64,000 nucleotides of DNA from Erythroxylum novogranatense (GCA_029891385.1 JAIWQS010000236.1:979501-1043500), one strand, 5' to 3'; counted from the stretch's first letter, positions 24,824-37,350 are shown. Notes: generated by a model from the sequence alone, not told the origin. Program-made: numbers and translations.

Positions 24824-24989
24824 ATGCAAAGGAGGGATGATGGATGATTTTAGGTATAAATTCAATGTGATTGATGAAGTACCCTAAGTCATGTCATATA
24901 GTCATGGTGACTATAATCCCACGGCTTGAATAAGAAGATGAGACCGAAAACCTCAAATCATATGAAAACTAACGCTTCCATTAATATGG

Positions 24990-25430
24990 TAAGAACCGTA
25001 GTTCTTATAGGTTGGGTTGTTGGATAAACCCAAGCTCGCTCTATACTGGATATGTTCGAACCATGAAAATGTGATTTTCGGATTAATGGGTTGGTTTTCA
25101 CTAGAAGCATTGGTTTGTTGAGTAAACTCAAGGTCAACGTGATGAGGTGAAATTGGGTAGCATACATCGATGTATGCGCATCAAAGAGTTGATAACTCAA
25201 TGTAAGTGCACGATCAACAAGTTGATAAGATCGATCGATAATTGTGTCTAAGATGTAATTGGTATATCCGATACCTCCGAGACATAAGGTGGCTTGTTGG
25301 GTAAACCCAAGGTCATGCTTAATGTCGGTTATCGATGATGCAATTGGTATGTTCGATACCCACCGATTGACCTAAGTTGTGGCTTTGTTGGGTAAACCCA
25401 AGGTCATTCTTAGCAATATCGGATATCAAC
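24990..25430 (+). repeat. Direct repeats with TTGGGTAAACCCAA hairpins in the leader of A
   Basis: Units of roughly 90-115 bp contain AATTGGTAT.TCCGATACC, GGCTTGTTGGGTAAACCCAA and GGTCAT.CTTA. TTGGGT-AA-ACCCAA inverted repeats are exact at 25297-25310 and 25388-25401; diverged versions occur near 25010 and 25115. The minus-strand family member at 63690-64000 keeps the same units. Confidence 0.75.
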
Positions 25431-25588
25431 CCACTAGACATTATGTCATTTTGTTTCTTTGGATTCAGAATGAGGGTTATGGATTCTATGAAACTAGTGG
25501 GAGCTTTTTGCATATCATTCAAGTCCTTATGATTATGCATCTATTCCTATTCTAACATTCTTTTCTCTTTTCGCTTAGGTTGGTCAAG

Positions 25589-26400
25589 ATGTCTTCCAAG
25601 GTGAACTTACGCCGCTAATGGATTCCAACAAGTTAATCGGACCGAATTTTCGATCGCTAAGGAATCGAGAATTGTTCTCGATTCGAGGAAATGGGATACA
25701 TCCTAGATGTTCCACTTCCAGATGCACTGTTGTCGATGCTTCGATGAGGATCGAAGGCATATCGTAAGCATCTAAAGGACAAATGACATGGCTACTTGCA
25801 TTATGCTTGCCTCGATGTCACCAGAGTCGCAGTAAGAAAGACGAGTCCATGGATGCTCACACTATAGTATTTCATCTTAGGGAGCTGTTTGATGAGCAAG
25901 CTCGGTCCGAAAGGTTCGAGACCTCAAGGCTTCTCTTCACCATTAAAGATGGCTCCAGTGGAAATCACATGCAAGATGCCCCAAGATGAATGGCTATATT
26001 GAGAGATTGGCCGCCTTAGGTTTTGTAATGGATTATGAGTTAAGTATAGACTTAATTTGGTTGGATTGTCCGAGAGTTATTCACGCTCGTGTTAAACTAT
26101 CTGATGAACCAAATATCCACAACAATACCGAGTTGATCAATCTGCTCAAGACAAATTGAAAGGCACTATCAAGAATGATAGTAAGAAGTGTTAATGGTGG
26201 CTACTTCTTCTTCCGGTTCAAAGAAGAAAAGAACCCAAAGAAGAAGAAGGCCAAGAAACCAAAGGGAAGCGCCATCAAGAAGAAGACCAAAGAAGTCGCC
26301 CCAAAGGAACTTGCTTCCATCAGGTAAAGATGGCCATTGGAGGCTTAATTGCAAAGTCTATTCGAGTCATCAAGGTAAGAAGGCATCGATGCCTCAACTA
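25589..26400 (+). pseudogene. gag: A gag, broken
   Basis: The start is set at ATG 25589, matching the better-preserved relative at 63515 ([20 protein letters not shown]). Gag core pieces are visible (MDSNKLIGPNF, IVFHLRELFDEQARSERFET, IERLAALGFVMDYELSIDL). The nucleocapsid knuckle near 26322-26352 reads GKDGHWRLNCK and has lost its first cysteines through a short deletion. There are numerous frame changes. Confidence 0.7.
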
Positions 26401-26439
26401 CTTCGTATGTATGTCATTGAGGTTAATACTGCTTCGATC

Positions 26440-26960
26440 ACAACATTTGGGTATTTGATATTGGTTGTGGCTCACACATATGTAATGATATGCAGGGCTA
26501 AGACGATGAGATAGCTCATGAAGGAGAAGTAGACTGCGTGTTGGAAATGGAGCAAGAGTTCTGATTAGCCGTAGGAACCTATGTTTTGTCTCTCCTCACC
26601 GGGCTTGTAATTGAATTGGATAATTGTTATTTTGTACCCGTTTTGACAAAGAACATATTGTCTATTTCTTGTTTAAATAGAGCTGGTTTCCATTTGAATT
26701 TTAATAGCAATGGTTGTTCTATTAATTCTAATGGAATGCTTTATGGTACTGGTACATTATGCAATGGTATTTACATATTAGATATGTCTCATCCAATTAT
26801 GAATGTCAATGACACCAAACGCATAAAAGAGATAATTTAAAGTCAACTTACTTATGGCATTGTCGGTTTGGCCATATAAATGAGACACGATCGCTAAACT
26901 CCATAAGAGTGGCGGTTTAGGTCATTTGATTATGAATCATATGACACATGCGAATCTTGT
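26440..26960 (+). pseudogene. A protease and GAG-pre-integrase
   Basis: The protease active-site region reads WVFDIGCGSHICND (about 26447-26490), where WVLDTGCGSHIC is usual, so the catalytic Asp is kept but the Thr is lost. Then YFVPVLTKNILSISCLNRAG (26625-26684) is the conserved segment between protease and integrase, and LWHCRFGHI near 26860 starts the zinc-binding region of integrase. Stops and shifts separate the pieces. Confidence 0.7.
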
Positions 26961-27560
26961 TTATTAGGCAAGATGACTAAGTTACCCTTCAAGGGAAAGG
27001 GTGAACGAGCGACTGGAGTATTAGACCTAATACATTCAGATGTATGCGGTCCGATGTCCATCCATGCTAGAAGTGGTTGTCGTTATTTCATTACCTTTAT
27101 CGATGATTATTCTCGATATGGGTACTTAGATTCGATGAGATACAAATCAAGCGCTTGAAAAGTTCAAACAATTCGGATATGAAGTAGAAAAGCACTTGGT
27201 AAAAGTATCAAGGCATTACGATCCGATCGTGGTGGAGAATACTTAGACCAACAGTTTCTGGATTATCTAAGAGATAATGGCATTTTATCTCAGTGGACTC
27301 CTCCTTACACTCCAAAGCACAATGGTGTGGCTGAAAGGAGAAATCGAACCTTGTTGGACATGGTACGATCAATGATGGGTTTCACAAAATTACCAAAATC
27401 GTTTTGGGGTTATGCGCTAGAGACAGCTGTTTACTTGTTAAACAGAGTTCCCTCTAAGACAGTTGATGTTACTCCATATGAGATGTGGACTAACAGAAAA
27501 CCTTATCTTTCTCATTTGAAAATTTGGGGTTGTCCCGCCACGTGAAGCGGATTCATCGAG
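26960..27560 (+). pseudogene. pol (INT): A integrase core
   Basis: Copia integrase with all three acidic residues: LIHSDVCGPM (Asp, about 27030), SDRGGEYLDQ (Asp, about 27228; one frame shift before it) and NGVAERRNRTL (Glu, about 27322-27350). The C-terminal part MWTNRKPYLSHLKIWGCPA, usual for Copia, closes the domain. CESCLLGKM upstream is the second zinc-ligand pair. Confidence 0.85.
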
Positions 27561-27889
27561 ATAAGCTTGAAGCAAAGTCCGATAAGTTTTTGTTTGTAGG
27601 ATATCCTAAAGAGACCATGGATATCAATTCTACCTTCACGAGGAACAAAAGGTGTTTGTTTCAAAGCATGCTGTCTTCTTAGAGAAAGAGTTTCTTCTGC
27701 AAGAAGATAGTGGGAGCAAAGTCGAACTTGAAGAAGTTCAAGATGCTCAAACAGAACCTGAATCAACCGCTCGAACTCGAGGTATCATCACTCATTCGGA
27801 TGAAGTAACAGATTCAACCTTCTACTACACACGAAGTTCAATGGGTCAAGTAGGATACGATCGCTCCCGAGAAATATGGATTTCGTAAG

Positions 27890-28826
27890 TGAACAGAATG
27901 ACGTATTGCTCATAGAAGATGATGAGCCTGCTACCTATGAAGAGGTTCTGAAAAGTTCAGAGTCTGAAAAATGGCTTTGCGCCATGAAAGCGAAATGGAT
28001 TCCATGTACCAAAACCAAGTATGGACTTTGGTCGATGCACCAAGGATAAAACCTATAGGGTGCAAATGAGTTTTCAAGAAGAAAACCGACATGGATGGTA
28101 ATGTGATTACTTATAAAGAAGGCTTGTGGCGAAAGGATTTAAATCAAAGACAAGGAGTTGACTATGACGAGACCTTGACCCGTAGCAATGCTTAAATCCA
28201 TTAGGATACTCCTAGCCATTGCCGCCATTATGATTATGAGATATGGCAATGGATGTGAAGACAGCTTTCCTTAATGGAAATCGCCGAGGATGTGTACATG
28301 ACACAACCAGAGGGCTTCACTTCCATCGATGGCGAAAAGGTATGCAAGCTTCGTAAATCCATTTATGGATTGAAGCAAGCATCCAGAGTTGGAACATCCG
28401 CTTTGATGAGTCAATCAAAGAGTTTGGTTTTCATAAAATCCGGATGAACACCGTGTACAAGAAGGTTAATGGGACTGCAATCGTATTCCTTGTGTTATAT
28501 GTAGATGACATATTATTACTCGGAAACGATGTTTCTATGTTGCAATCGCTAAAATTTGGTTGTCCAAATAATTTGCGATGAAGGACCTTGGTGAAGCAAC
28601 TTTTATCCCTGGATAAAGATTTATAGAGATAGATAGAAGAGGTTGCTTGGTCTTTCACAATCATCGTGACATAGACAAGATGCTAAAGAGGTTTAGCATG
28701 GAGCAATCCAAGAGAGGTTTCTTCCCATGTCTCATGGGATAACACTCGAAATCTATGTGTCCTAAGACACAAGATGAGAGGATGCGCATGGATCGGATCC
28801 CGTGATCGCTCGCAGTAGGATCGATC
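27890..28826 (+). pseudogene. pol (RT): A reverse transcriptase, heavily broken
   Basis: Pieces in order: EPATYEEVLKSSESEKW (27930), [20 protein letters not shown] (28289), [10 protein letters not shown] (28356), the catalytic YVDDILLLGND (about 28499), MKDLGEATF (28578) and TRPDVSYA near 28850. Motif A falls in a damaged stretch near 28255. At least six stops or frame changes. Confidence 0.8.
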
Positions 28827-29479
28827 ATGTATGCTATGTTATGTACGAGGCCCGATGTATCGTATGCTCACGAGTGTCACGAAGCAGATACCAATCGGAT
28901 CCTGGTGAGGGTCTTTGGGTGGCTATCAAGAATATCCTCAAGTACTTGCGAAGGACTAAGGATGCTTTTTGATATATGGAGATGGAAATCTCCAAGTGAG
29001 CGCATACTGGATGCCGATTTTCAACTGATAAGGATGATTCAAAATCCCGCCAGGTTATGTTTTCACATCGAGCGACGAGGCGATCGGTTTGAAGAGTTCC
29101 AAACAAGAGACGCATGGCGATTCAACGATCGAGGCGAGTACATTCTTTGCATCGAGGCGCAAAGGAAGTCGTTGGATCAAGAAGTTCATTATCTTGAACT
29201 TGGTGTGGTTCCTAGTCGTGATGGGCCCATACTGATTGTATTGTGACAACAATGGGGCTATTGCTCAGGCAAAGGAACCAAGGTCTCACCAACGATCTAA
29301 ACATGTACTCCGCAGATATCATCTGATTCGAGAGATTATTGCCAGAGGTGATGTCGTGATCGAGAGAATTCCCAGAAGCGTAACATTGTCGATCCGCTGA
29401 CGAAGCCATTGTCACGGAAGAATTTTGATTCTCATGTACTCGCTTATGGTATTAGATACCAGGCGATTGGCTTTAGGTC
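28827..29479 (+). pseudogene. pol (RH): A RNase H
   Basis: Copia RNase H fragments: MYAMLCTRPDVSYA (28827), a short degenerate YGDLQVSGYTDADF-like stretch, then on shifted frames CDNNGAIAQAKEPRSHQRSK (about 29245-29305, conserved Asp and His region) and the C-terminal IVDPLTKP-like tail near 29390. The polypurine tract follows directly. Confidence 0.7.
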
Positions 29480-29491
29480 AAGTGGGAGATT
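29480..29491 (+). promoter_or_regulatory. Polypurine tract of A
   Basis: AAGTGGGAGATT ends immediately before the 3' LTR start at 29492; plus-strand cDNA priming site by position and composition. The AGTGGGAGA form is common in plant Copia elements. Confidence 0.85.
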
Positions 29492-30825
29492 TGTAGGTGT
29501 AAGTCGACTTATATTGAGATGTAAGTCGACTTATACCAGTTCGGTACTAATAAGTCGACTTGTATACCCTTGTAAGTCGACTTACGCGTGTACTGCATCG
29601 TGAGATTGTTAGAGTAGTGCCCTAAAGGCAATCCCTTTAGCGCTTTTTGTTCATAGTCATGCATGTAATTTATGAAGAAATAAAGAAAGGCATGTTTCAT
29701 TTATTTGATGTTCTTTATGAATTGATATTGATCTTTAATCAAATTAATGAAGTCCATGATATATGACATAGCATGAAGGAAATTATGATGTGATCATAAT
29801 CACGAGATTCCTATCATGTGCAATTATGTCAAGATTCAAATTCTCCTAGTCATAGGATTAATGAGGTGGACATCATTAATCCGGACGGACTAAGATATGT
29901 TATACTCCTCGATTGGATCAAGCAAAGGATCTCTAAGCTGTAAATATGGGATATTTAGAGTTGACATGTGGATGCTTACTAGCGGTAGTAAGTACATTGG
30001 ATGACCCGCCATGAGATCATCACATGGATGTCCTATTCTAATGTCGTTGATAATCTCATAATAGCAATGGTGCAAGTATCCTTAGACTTGAGGTACTCAA
30101 GGATATCTTGGATATTGATTACGTGCTTTCATTCCATTCCTTGTTGCCTTTCGAGGTTACTCATAGGGTGGTGCTTGGAGTACGACTTGAGGTATTCAAG
30201 GTAATTGAGTAGCCAATAAAGGATTCATCACTACGTGATAGCGGAAGAGATACCTCGCCTCTCGTCAGATCATTACTTTAAGTCTCTGGTCGAAAGATAA
30301 TTATGTCATGAAGAGGGTCTTCATGGACATATAAAGTAATGAGTCCCAAGACAGAACCGATATCACTGGGCTAGACTTAGTCTAGTAAGAGTTGACACTT
30401 TGTCCATAATCATAACCAAGTGGGGTATAGAATGTTGAAAGGACGAATTGCACAATAATTGTCTATAGAAGGGTTCGTCATCTAGTGCGTGATGAATTAA
30501 TCAAACCAATTACTTTCCGATCAATTGGGGGTCATGATGTGTTGCTAGACGCCGCTCATGACTTGCTCAGATTAAGTGTTAATCTAAGTGGCCAACATAA
30601 CCGGGAACCTAAAGGGTCACATGCATAAGAGTGTTTCAGAGAATCAGTAAAATAAGATCGATGAGTTCCAATTATGGAGAGCATTAGGATTAAATGGATC
30701 CCGATGAGATCGAGATATGTCCCGATGAGATCGCGACATCGATATTGCTGAAAAAGGTTTTCGAGGGTTTATCCCATACCAGGACCCGGTAGGACCGACC
30801 CTAGTGTGACTGGACCACTTCAGTA

Positions 30826-30856
<31 letters not shown>

Positions 30857-31430
30857 ATTAATTAAATAATTAATTAATTTATATATATATATGCTTGTCA
30901 CGTGGGATGGAGGAGAAGATGGAAGAAACTTCCATTAGGTTGCTTAGTCATCAAAGCATTAAATGGCTAAATGACAAAACCAAGAAGATAAAAAGAAGAT
31001 GATGCTCGTAGATGATGGAGAGAGGTTTAAAAACAAGTTTTAAACCTAAGTAAAAGAGAGCTTGTTCGTGGGTTGAGAAAAGAAGATAGAAAAGTGTTTT
31101 TCAAAGGTTCTTTTACTCTTCTCCAACGTTCTCTTCATCATCTCCAAGCTTCATCCTCCTTCCTTCTCCATCGATTTTCCAAGCTCTCCAAGACAAAGGT
31201 AGGGTCTAGCAGCCTTTACTTTGTTCTAGCTATTCCCGGGTCAAAAGGGTTTGTCCCGGTTAGGTTTTCTGATCTCTGCGTGGATACCTTTAAAGATAGT
31301 CTCTATTGGCTATTCAGGTTTGAGTCTTCATACCGACACATAGATCCTGGCCTTCGGGAAGGTCCCGGCTACAAAAATTTTTGTTTTCCGCACCTGGTAC
31401 ATGTGATGTACCTCCCGGGATTTTCCTACA
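29492..31430 (+). repeat. 3' LTR of element A
   Basis: 1,939 bp, TGTAGGTGTAAGTC... to ...CCTACA, homologous throughout to the 5' LTR. It has the same AAGTCGACTT cluster (29501-29585) and TA-repeat (about 30828-30860). The differences from the 5' LTR are clustered small indels rather than evenly spread substitutions. Confidence 0.92.
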
Positions 31431-33083
31431 AATGAAGGGGTACTTAATACTTTGGATTTTACTAATTTTGAGACTTGCGTGGATTGCATTAAAGGTAAAC
31501 AAACTAATAAGTCTAAAAGGAGTGTAAGGAGAAGCATAAACCTATTAGAAATCATACATACAGATATTTGTTGTCCAGATATGGACGTAAATAGTCCAAA
31601 ATAGTTTATCACTTTCATGAGCGATTATTCACTTATATATGTATCTCTACTTAGTTCATTCCAAGGATGAAGTTTTGGATGCCTTTAAAAGTTTTAAGGC
31701 TAAAGTAGATAATCAATGTGAAAAATTAATTAAAATTGTGAGGTTAGATAGAGGTGAGGAGTACTATGGTAGATACACAAAGAATGGACAAACACCTGGT
31801 CTATTTGCGAAGTTTCTTCAGGAACATGAGATTGTTACTTGGTACACCATGCCTGGTTCTCCAAATCATAATGGTGTGGTAGAAAGAAGAAACCGAACTT
31901 TAATGGACATGGTGAGAAGTATCAGGAGTAATACAAAACTTCCTCAATTCTTATAGACTGAAGCTCTAAAGACGACTATGTATATATTAAACCGAGTTCC
32001 AACCAAGGTTGTTTCAAAGATATCTTTCCAGTTATTTAAGGGTTAGAAACCTAGTTTGAGGTATATATGTATTCGGGGATGCCCGTATAAAGTGGGAATT
32101 TATAGCCCACAAGAGAAGAAGCTAGACCCAAAGACCATTAGTGGGTATTTAATTGGATATGGTGAAAGGTCTAACGGTATAGATTATGTTGTCCATCTTA
32201 CAATATTAGGATTATGGAATCAAGAAATGCAAAAGTTTTTGAAAATGACTTGATCAGTGGGAATGGTCAATTTTAAGACAAAGTTTTTGAAAAGGACCAT
32301 TATGAAGCTCAATCGTCTGGTTCAAGTGATAGAATGATTGTCATTCACACCCCTCAAGTTGAAACAGGTGTTGGACAACCAATTACTGAAGTTTCACAAA
32401 TTGTTGATGCCAATCTAGTAGATCAAGTTATAAATAAGGAGCAATAAGAAATTGGTGAGCAACTAGTTGAACAATAGGTTAAGCAATAAGTTCTTCGAGA
32501 AGATGATGATACAAAATTGAGGAGATCTACTAGAGCTAAAAGGTCAGCAATTCCTAGTCGTTATATAGTGTATCTACAAGAGTTAGACTATAACATTGGA
32601 GTCGAAAATGATCCTAAAACGTTTTCACAGGCCATAAGTTCTAAGGAATCAGACATGTGGTATAACGCTATGAAAGATGAGATGGATTCTATAGCATCTA
32701 ACCAAGTTTAGGATCTCATCGAGTTATCCAATGGTGATGTAAATGGGCATTTAAGACAAAGAAAGACTCACAAGGCAACATTAAGAGACATAAGGTAAGA
32801 CTTGTTGACAAAGGGTTCACTCAGAGGGAAGGAATCATTTACACGGAGACATTTTCTCCTATATTTTAGAAAGATTCTCTCCGTGTAATCATGACATTGG
32901 TAGCTCATTTTGATTTTGAGTTACATAAAATGGATGTGAAAATGACGTTCCTCAATAGTGAACTAGAGGAAGAAGTTTACATGAAACAACCTGACAGATT
33001 CTCCTCTAGTGATGGTGAGTATTTAGTCTACAAGTTTAATAAATTCATATATGGATTGAAACAAGCCTCTCGATAGTGGATAT
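31431..33083 (+). pseudogene. pol: Copia B, continuation: integrase and start of RT
   Basis: The reading frame broken at 21595 resumes with the second zinc-ligand pair CVDCIKGKQ (about 31474) and the integrase core: IIHTDICCPD (31552), LDRGEEYYGR (31744, Asp kept) and NGVVERRNRTL (31870, Glu kept). A linker with NYIAIPSR-like RSAIPSRYIVYLQE (32544) follows. RT begins with MDVKMTFLNSELEEEVYMKQ (32930) and ends at [10 protein letters not shown] (33046-33075). The catalytic YVDD region and RNase H are absent because minus-strand element C is inserted at 33084. Several stops. Confidence 0.82.
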
Positions 33084-33238
33084 TGTTAGGTTTTTAATGG
33101 TTGATGAATGACATATTTGAAAGTTAAGTGAATATGTTTAAGCCATAGTTGGCAACTCATACAAGTTCCCTTTACTCTAGCCACAAATAAATGTTGCCCT
33201 CATTCTCAAATCTTTCACCATGTAAGATGGAAATAACT

Positions 33239-33715
33239 TTTTTTTTGGTTGAAAAATGAATGAAGAATTTTATAAAAGAAACCAGATCAACACTACAATG
33301 AGTTTAAGGCTAGATGCCTAGTCTCGTAAAGGGAACTAAGCCCAATTGTCTAAGCTAAAGGAAGAAGCCAAACAATAGAACATAAGCTTTACTATGCAAA
33401 CATAAAAATTACAAGCCCCACATTCTCTTCATATCCATAGACAGAGATTCCTGTATATGTTTAGCGTACAAGTAAACTTTGATAAAGTTGATGACTCTAT
33501 CCACAAGCAAGTATTTCTCTACCCTCTAATCAGTAAACCGTCTAATATTCCATGCCCTCCATATGTTGTATATGAGAATTGTATATGTTGCTTTGCAGAG
33601 AACAATGTTAGGTTTACTCCTTTTTGAATTAGTTATGATCCAATTTAAAGTTTTCTCCCAATTATAACTAGAAAGATTATGAGGTAACATATGCAAGATT
33701 CTATTCCAAATTTCC
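33239..33715 (-). mobile_element. 3' end of an L1-type LINE, 5' truncated
   Basis: On the minus strand the frame reads IWNRILHMLPHNLSSYNWEK, then ATYTILIYNIWRAWNIRRFT and VINFIKVYLYAKH, the zf-RVT-type C-terminus of plant LINE ORF2. One stop interrupts it. A 3' UTR follows and ends in a 9-base A run (T run on + at 33239-33247), as expected for target-primed insertion. I could not identify a convincing target-site duplication. Confidence 0.65.
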
Positions 33716-33729
33716 TAAATATAATTCAA

Positions 33730-35046
33730 TTAATGCAGAATTTGATTTATGAAATTGTAAAATCGAAAACAAGTTTCTTGTGATGTTAAGAGCCCGAAAA
33801 TGTTATTAAGTGTAAAAATAAGCGAGAAGGAGTATTAATCATGATTGAACTTATATATATGATAGGGATGTTGTTAACATTACGATGTCATTACCTCCAT
33901 TATACACAAAACGAATGGACAAGTTTTATAGATCAAGTGTAATGTATTGAGAGGCACCAATATTCATAAGCTAATTTTTGGTGGAGTAGAGGAATTTATG
34001 TTTGATGTTTAACAACCATTCTTGACCTACATACTTTGGTGGAGTGGCTAAATTTGTCACAAATTTACATTGAATCGCTCTTCTATTGAGGTTTGATATA
34101 GATGTATGCTAATTAAGGTTATGATTGCATAGATTGTAGCGCCTTTGCTTGTTGTAGTTATTTTGTCCATTATTTTAGAAGAAGTGTCTTTTATTTTCAT
34201 TATTTAGATATATTTGTATTTTGAAATGATAGTTAGTGTTATTGAAAAATTGATTGTATTAGTTATTAGGTTAACTAATTCTTTCATATCGATTTCATGA
34301 TTCAAGAAGATTTCATGATTAATGAATTTGTCAAATAGTTCTTCATATGTTATTGGAGCATCATGAACATGTAAACCATTACTAATTTCTTTTTGTTCTT
34401 ATCTAATGCCAATAAGAATTTTAAATAATATCTCGAGTCGATCTAGATAAAGTGGCTTTATCTCAATAATTTAAATTACATTTATGTAATCTACTACTAA
34501 TTTTAAGTCTTTCATTGTGTTACAAAGAGTTGTGTGAAGTACATAGGATCCTTGGTCTTGATTTATTGCCAATGGTTATTGTAAGGTTACCTCAAATTTG
34601 TTTAATTATTTTTTCAATACTACTATATAAGTAATTGTATTATATAACGAGACCATTAAAACAATTTAGAGATAGTTAATTTATTTAGTTTATAATTTGA
34701 AATTTAGTAAATTTGGATATATGAAATATGGGTATAAGTTATCAATATAGTCCATTAAATTATATATATAAAAGAGTAATGATTTATGGATTTATGTTGA
34801 GTATGTAATGTTATCATTAAATTTCAAAAGAAATTGAAATTAGGTAATATTAAAAGTTATCAAGGAAACCAACTTTGGGAGGTAATATTAAAGCTTATCA
34901 AGGAATTAATTTGGTTGTTGCTCCATATCATTTGAGCATTTGTATTTTCTAATTGATATTTTGCAAGTTAATTTAAGTAGTTGTATTTTATGATCGAGTA
35001 GATGAAGATTTTATGTGATGAAAATAATTGAATAATGAAACTTTTA
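33730..35046 (-). pseudogene. Decayed Copia gag and protease remnant
   Basis: Minus-strand pieces of a Copia Gag of the UBN2 type: GLHVHDAPITYEELFDKFIN (about 34365-34306) and HEIFLNHEIDMKEL, followed by AT-rich, frame-broken sequence with KYVGQEWLLN and IGASQYI near 34040-33960, the latter resembling a degenerate DTGASHH protease site. It lies directly 3' (minus direction) of a sequence resembling LTR plus primer-binding site, so it looks like the 5' part of an element. The LINE end interrupts it. Low conservation. Confidence 0.45.
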
Positions 35047-35734
35047 CGATTATGATACTATAAAAGATTTATTGAATGGTAGACAAGGTTAATTTTATTC
35101 ACAATTCAATACAAGAATAAGAGTAATTTCATATTCTACACTTACCATCGAAATCAAATTATAATTAAGTTAGTAAATAACTAAATCAAAACGTATTGAC
35201 TTATAAATTAAGATGGAGCATATTTTCTAAGATATAAGTGTAACACGTAGTATAGACTTTATTATGTGTTTCAATCGCTCATGAAAGGGTTAAAATGAAA
35301 GAAATGTGGAATACTTGATTGCTTCATCTTGAATTTTGAAGCAATTTTGGTGGTCAAAACGAGCTCCACCTCCAAACCTTCAAAAAAATTCACCAAAACA
35401 TGATTAACAACTTTGACAATTTTCTCAATATGTAAGTGCTCTTAATGGGTCGAGGATCCGTATGCTACTTAATGATATGAACAACTCGTAGGAGACCTTA
35501 ATCTTTGTATATAGTTTCCATATTGTGCTTCCCTATCACAAGCCTAATATGGATCCAGATATACTAATTGGGATCCATTTTTCTCGACTTGACTTATTAA
35601 TTTAGATCATTTATGGGCCACTTTATTACCCTTATCTGGATCAAACTATGTAACTTAACTAATAAGTTATTGAAAAGCCTAAAATACAATTAATAATTGT
35701 CCAACATAATAACAAAGGACAAAATTGTCCAACA
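35047..35734 (-). repeat. Putative LTR of Copia C, with degenerate primer-binding site
   Basis: Minus strand: a purine tract (AAGAGGAGAATG, about 35735-35750) is followed by TGTTGGACAATTTTGTCC, as expected for a 3' LTR start at 35734. About 670 bases on (35060-35047) TAGTATCATAATCG resembles the TGGTATCAGAGCC primer-binding site, suggesting the LTR ends there. The outer boundary is uncertain. An internal echo GTTGGACAATTATTAATTG occurs 25 bases into it. Confidence 0.45.
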
Positions 35735-37350
35735 TTCTCCTCTTAGATAATCATTAATTGCGGTTTTACTCAAGTTTAAAATAGTTTGAAAACTCAGTTA
35801 AGTCATGTTGTTATATTGGTACCAAATTTAAAACTAAAAAATTTGATCCAAAGTTAATAAAAGTTCAACATTTCATCCTCGCAAGGTTTTCGATACCTAA
35901 AAATATCAAACATGTCAGCCCCGATTCGCATTAAGCATGATTTATTTTTATTTTGAGGTTTAGATTGATAATTCCTTTTAGTTAGATTAATTTGGGGTTA
36001 ATAGAAATTAATTGGAGGATTTAGTTAAAATTTGAAATTTGATAAATTGTTAGAATTTAAAGACTTGAGTTGGTGTAGGTTAAAGTAGGAAGCGTGCTTA
36101 GGTTATTAAAGCTAAGGTTTATTAAGTGGGCTTTAGTCCTTTTAAATTGCATTAAATGAAAGAGAATGAAATTTTAAATGGAATAAATGAGGAGTAAACG
36201 ATGGTGAAGGGAAGAGCCACTGATTTTGTAAGGAATAGAAGAGTTTTATTAAAACAAGAAGACATGAAGTAAATGGGTGAAGTGGCCGTATGAAATGAAG
36301 AGTAGGTTACGAAATTTTAAGGAATTAAGGAAGGACTTGATGAGTGTAGCCAGATAAGTGAGGAATTTGACTTATAAGAAGAGACTTGATCAAAACTACG
36401 AGTATTAGCTTAGGTTTATAAGTAAGAAACAAAGTCCCTAAGTCATTAGAGATAGAAACTTACGACATTCACCAAGGAGAAAACAAGAGGGAGACTTGCG
36501 GCCATGAGATAAGGAGAAGAAGAAGAAGAAGAAGAGAAGTAAGGGCTTGTTGATTTATTGCTTTAAAAAGGAGGATTTAAGGGCTTGCTTTAAGAAGAAA
36601 GTGGAAAGGAAGGGATTAAACTTCCATTAGAAGTAAGAAGAAAATTCGTGGGTCTCTCTCTAAGGTAAGAAAAATATCGAAATTTATGATTTTACGAATG
36701 GGTTTTGATGCTAAAAGCTTAGTTAAGTTATGAGTAAAGTTAAATAGGTGTTAATTCATGTTTTCTCTCCCTAAGGATTATGAATTTTGCTATCTCTCAT
36801 GCTTATGGGATTATTATGCTTAATGAAGGTCTAGAGAGGCCATTGGAAGTTGAGGAGAGGCAAATTAATCAATCCTAGAGCTTAAGGAATTAAGGTGGGT
36901 GATTCCTTAATAATTGAGTTAATAAACAATTTAACGTTTTTAGAATAAATGCAAATTAATGCTTTCCAATGATTTAAGAAGTTTCCATTAAAATTTCTTT
37001 GTGAGGATTTAAACTTGTACGTGATGTTTCTTGAATGTAAATTTATGTCGAAATGATGGCGAAATGATTTAATAAGTGAAAAGATTGATTATGTGATTTT
37101 GGCAAATCGATGTTTTCTAATGACTTAGAATGTTTGTATGAACTATTCTTTGCTATGTTTTTCACTTGTATGTGATGTCTTTGTGATTGTAAATTAGGTG
37201 AGGAATCATTTGCATAATGTTTTGTTATGTGAAAAGACTTGAATGTCCGATTTGGAAAATATTTGCTAGTTTGGTCCAATCATGTAAAGTGATTTTGAAA
37301 TGGCCGATTCGGCTAATAATTTCAATTGTGTAAATTATGAGCTTTCTTTG

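Larger units (their letters stand above)
23529..25588 (+). other. Leader of A between primer-binding site and gag
   Basis: About 2 kb without an open coding frame. It contains a second AAGTCGACTT palindrome cluster and a direct-repeat block with TTGGGTAAACCCAA hairpins, listed separately. The length is unusual for a Copia leader and may carry packaging or translation signals; this is inference. Confidence 0.6.
21596..31430 (+). mobile_element. Element A: complete but decayed Ty1/Copia retrotransposon
   Basis: 9,835 bp bounded by TGTAGG...CCTACA and flanked by the perfect duplication AATGA (21591-21595, 31431-31435). It has a 5' LTR, an initiator-Met primer-binding site, a long leader with repeats, gag, protease, integrase, RT and RNase H in Copia order (integrase before RT), a polypurine tract and a 3' LTR. 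It sits inside Copia B's GAG-pre-integrase region. All coding domains have frameshifts or stops. A second fragment of the same family lies at 63384-64000 on the minus strand. Confidence 0.92.
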
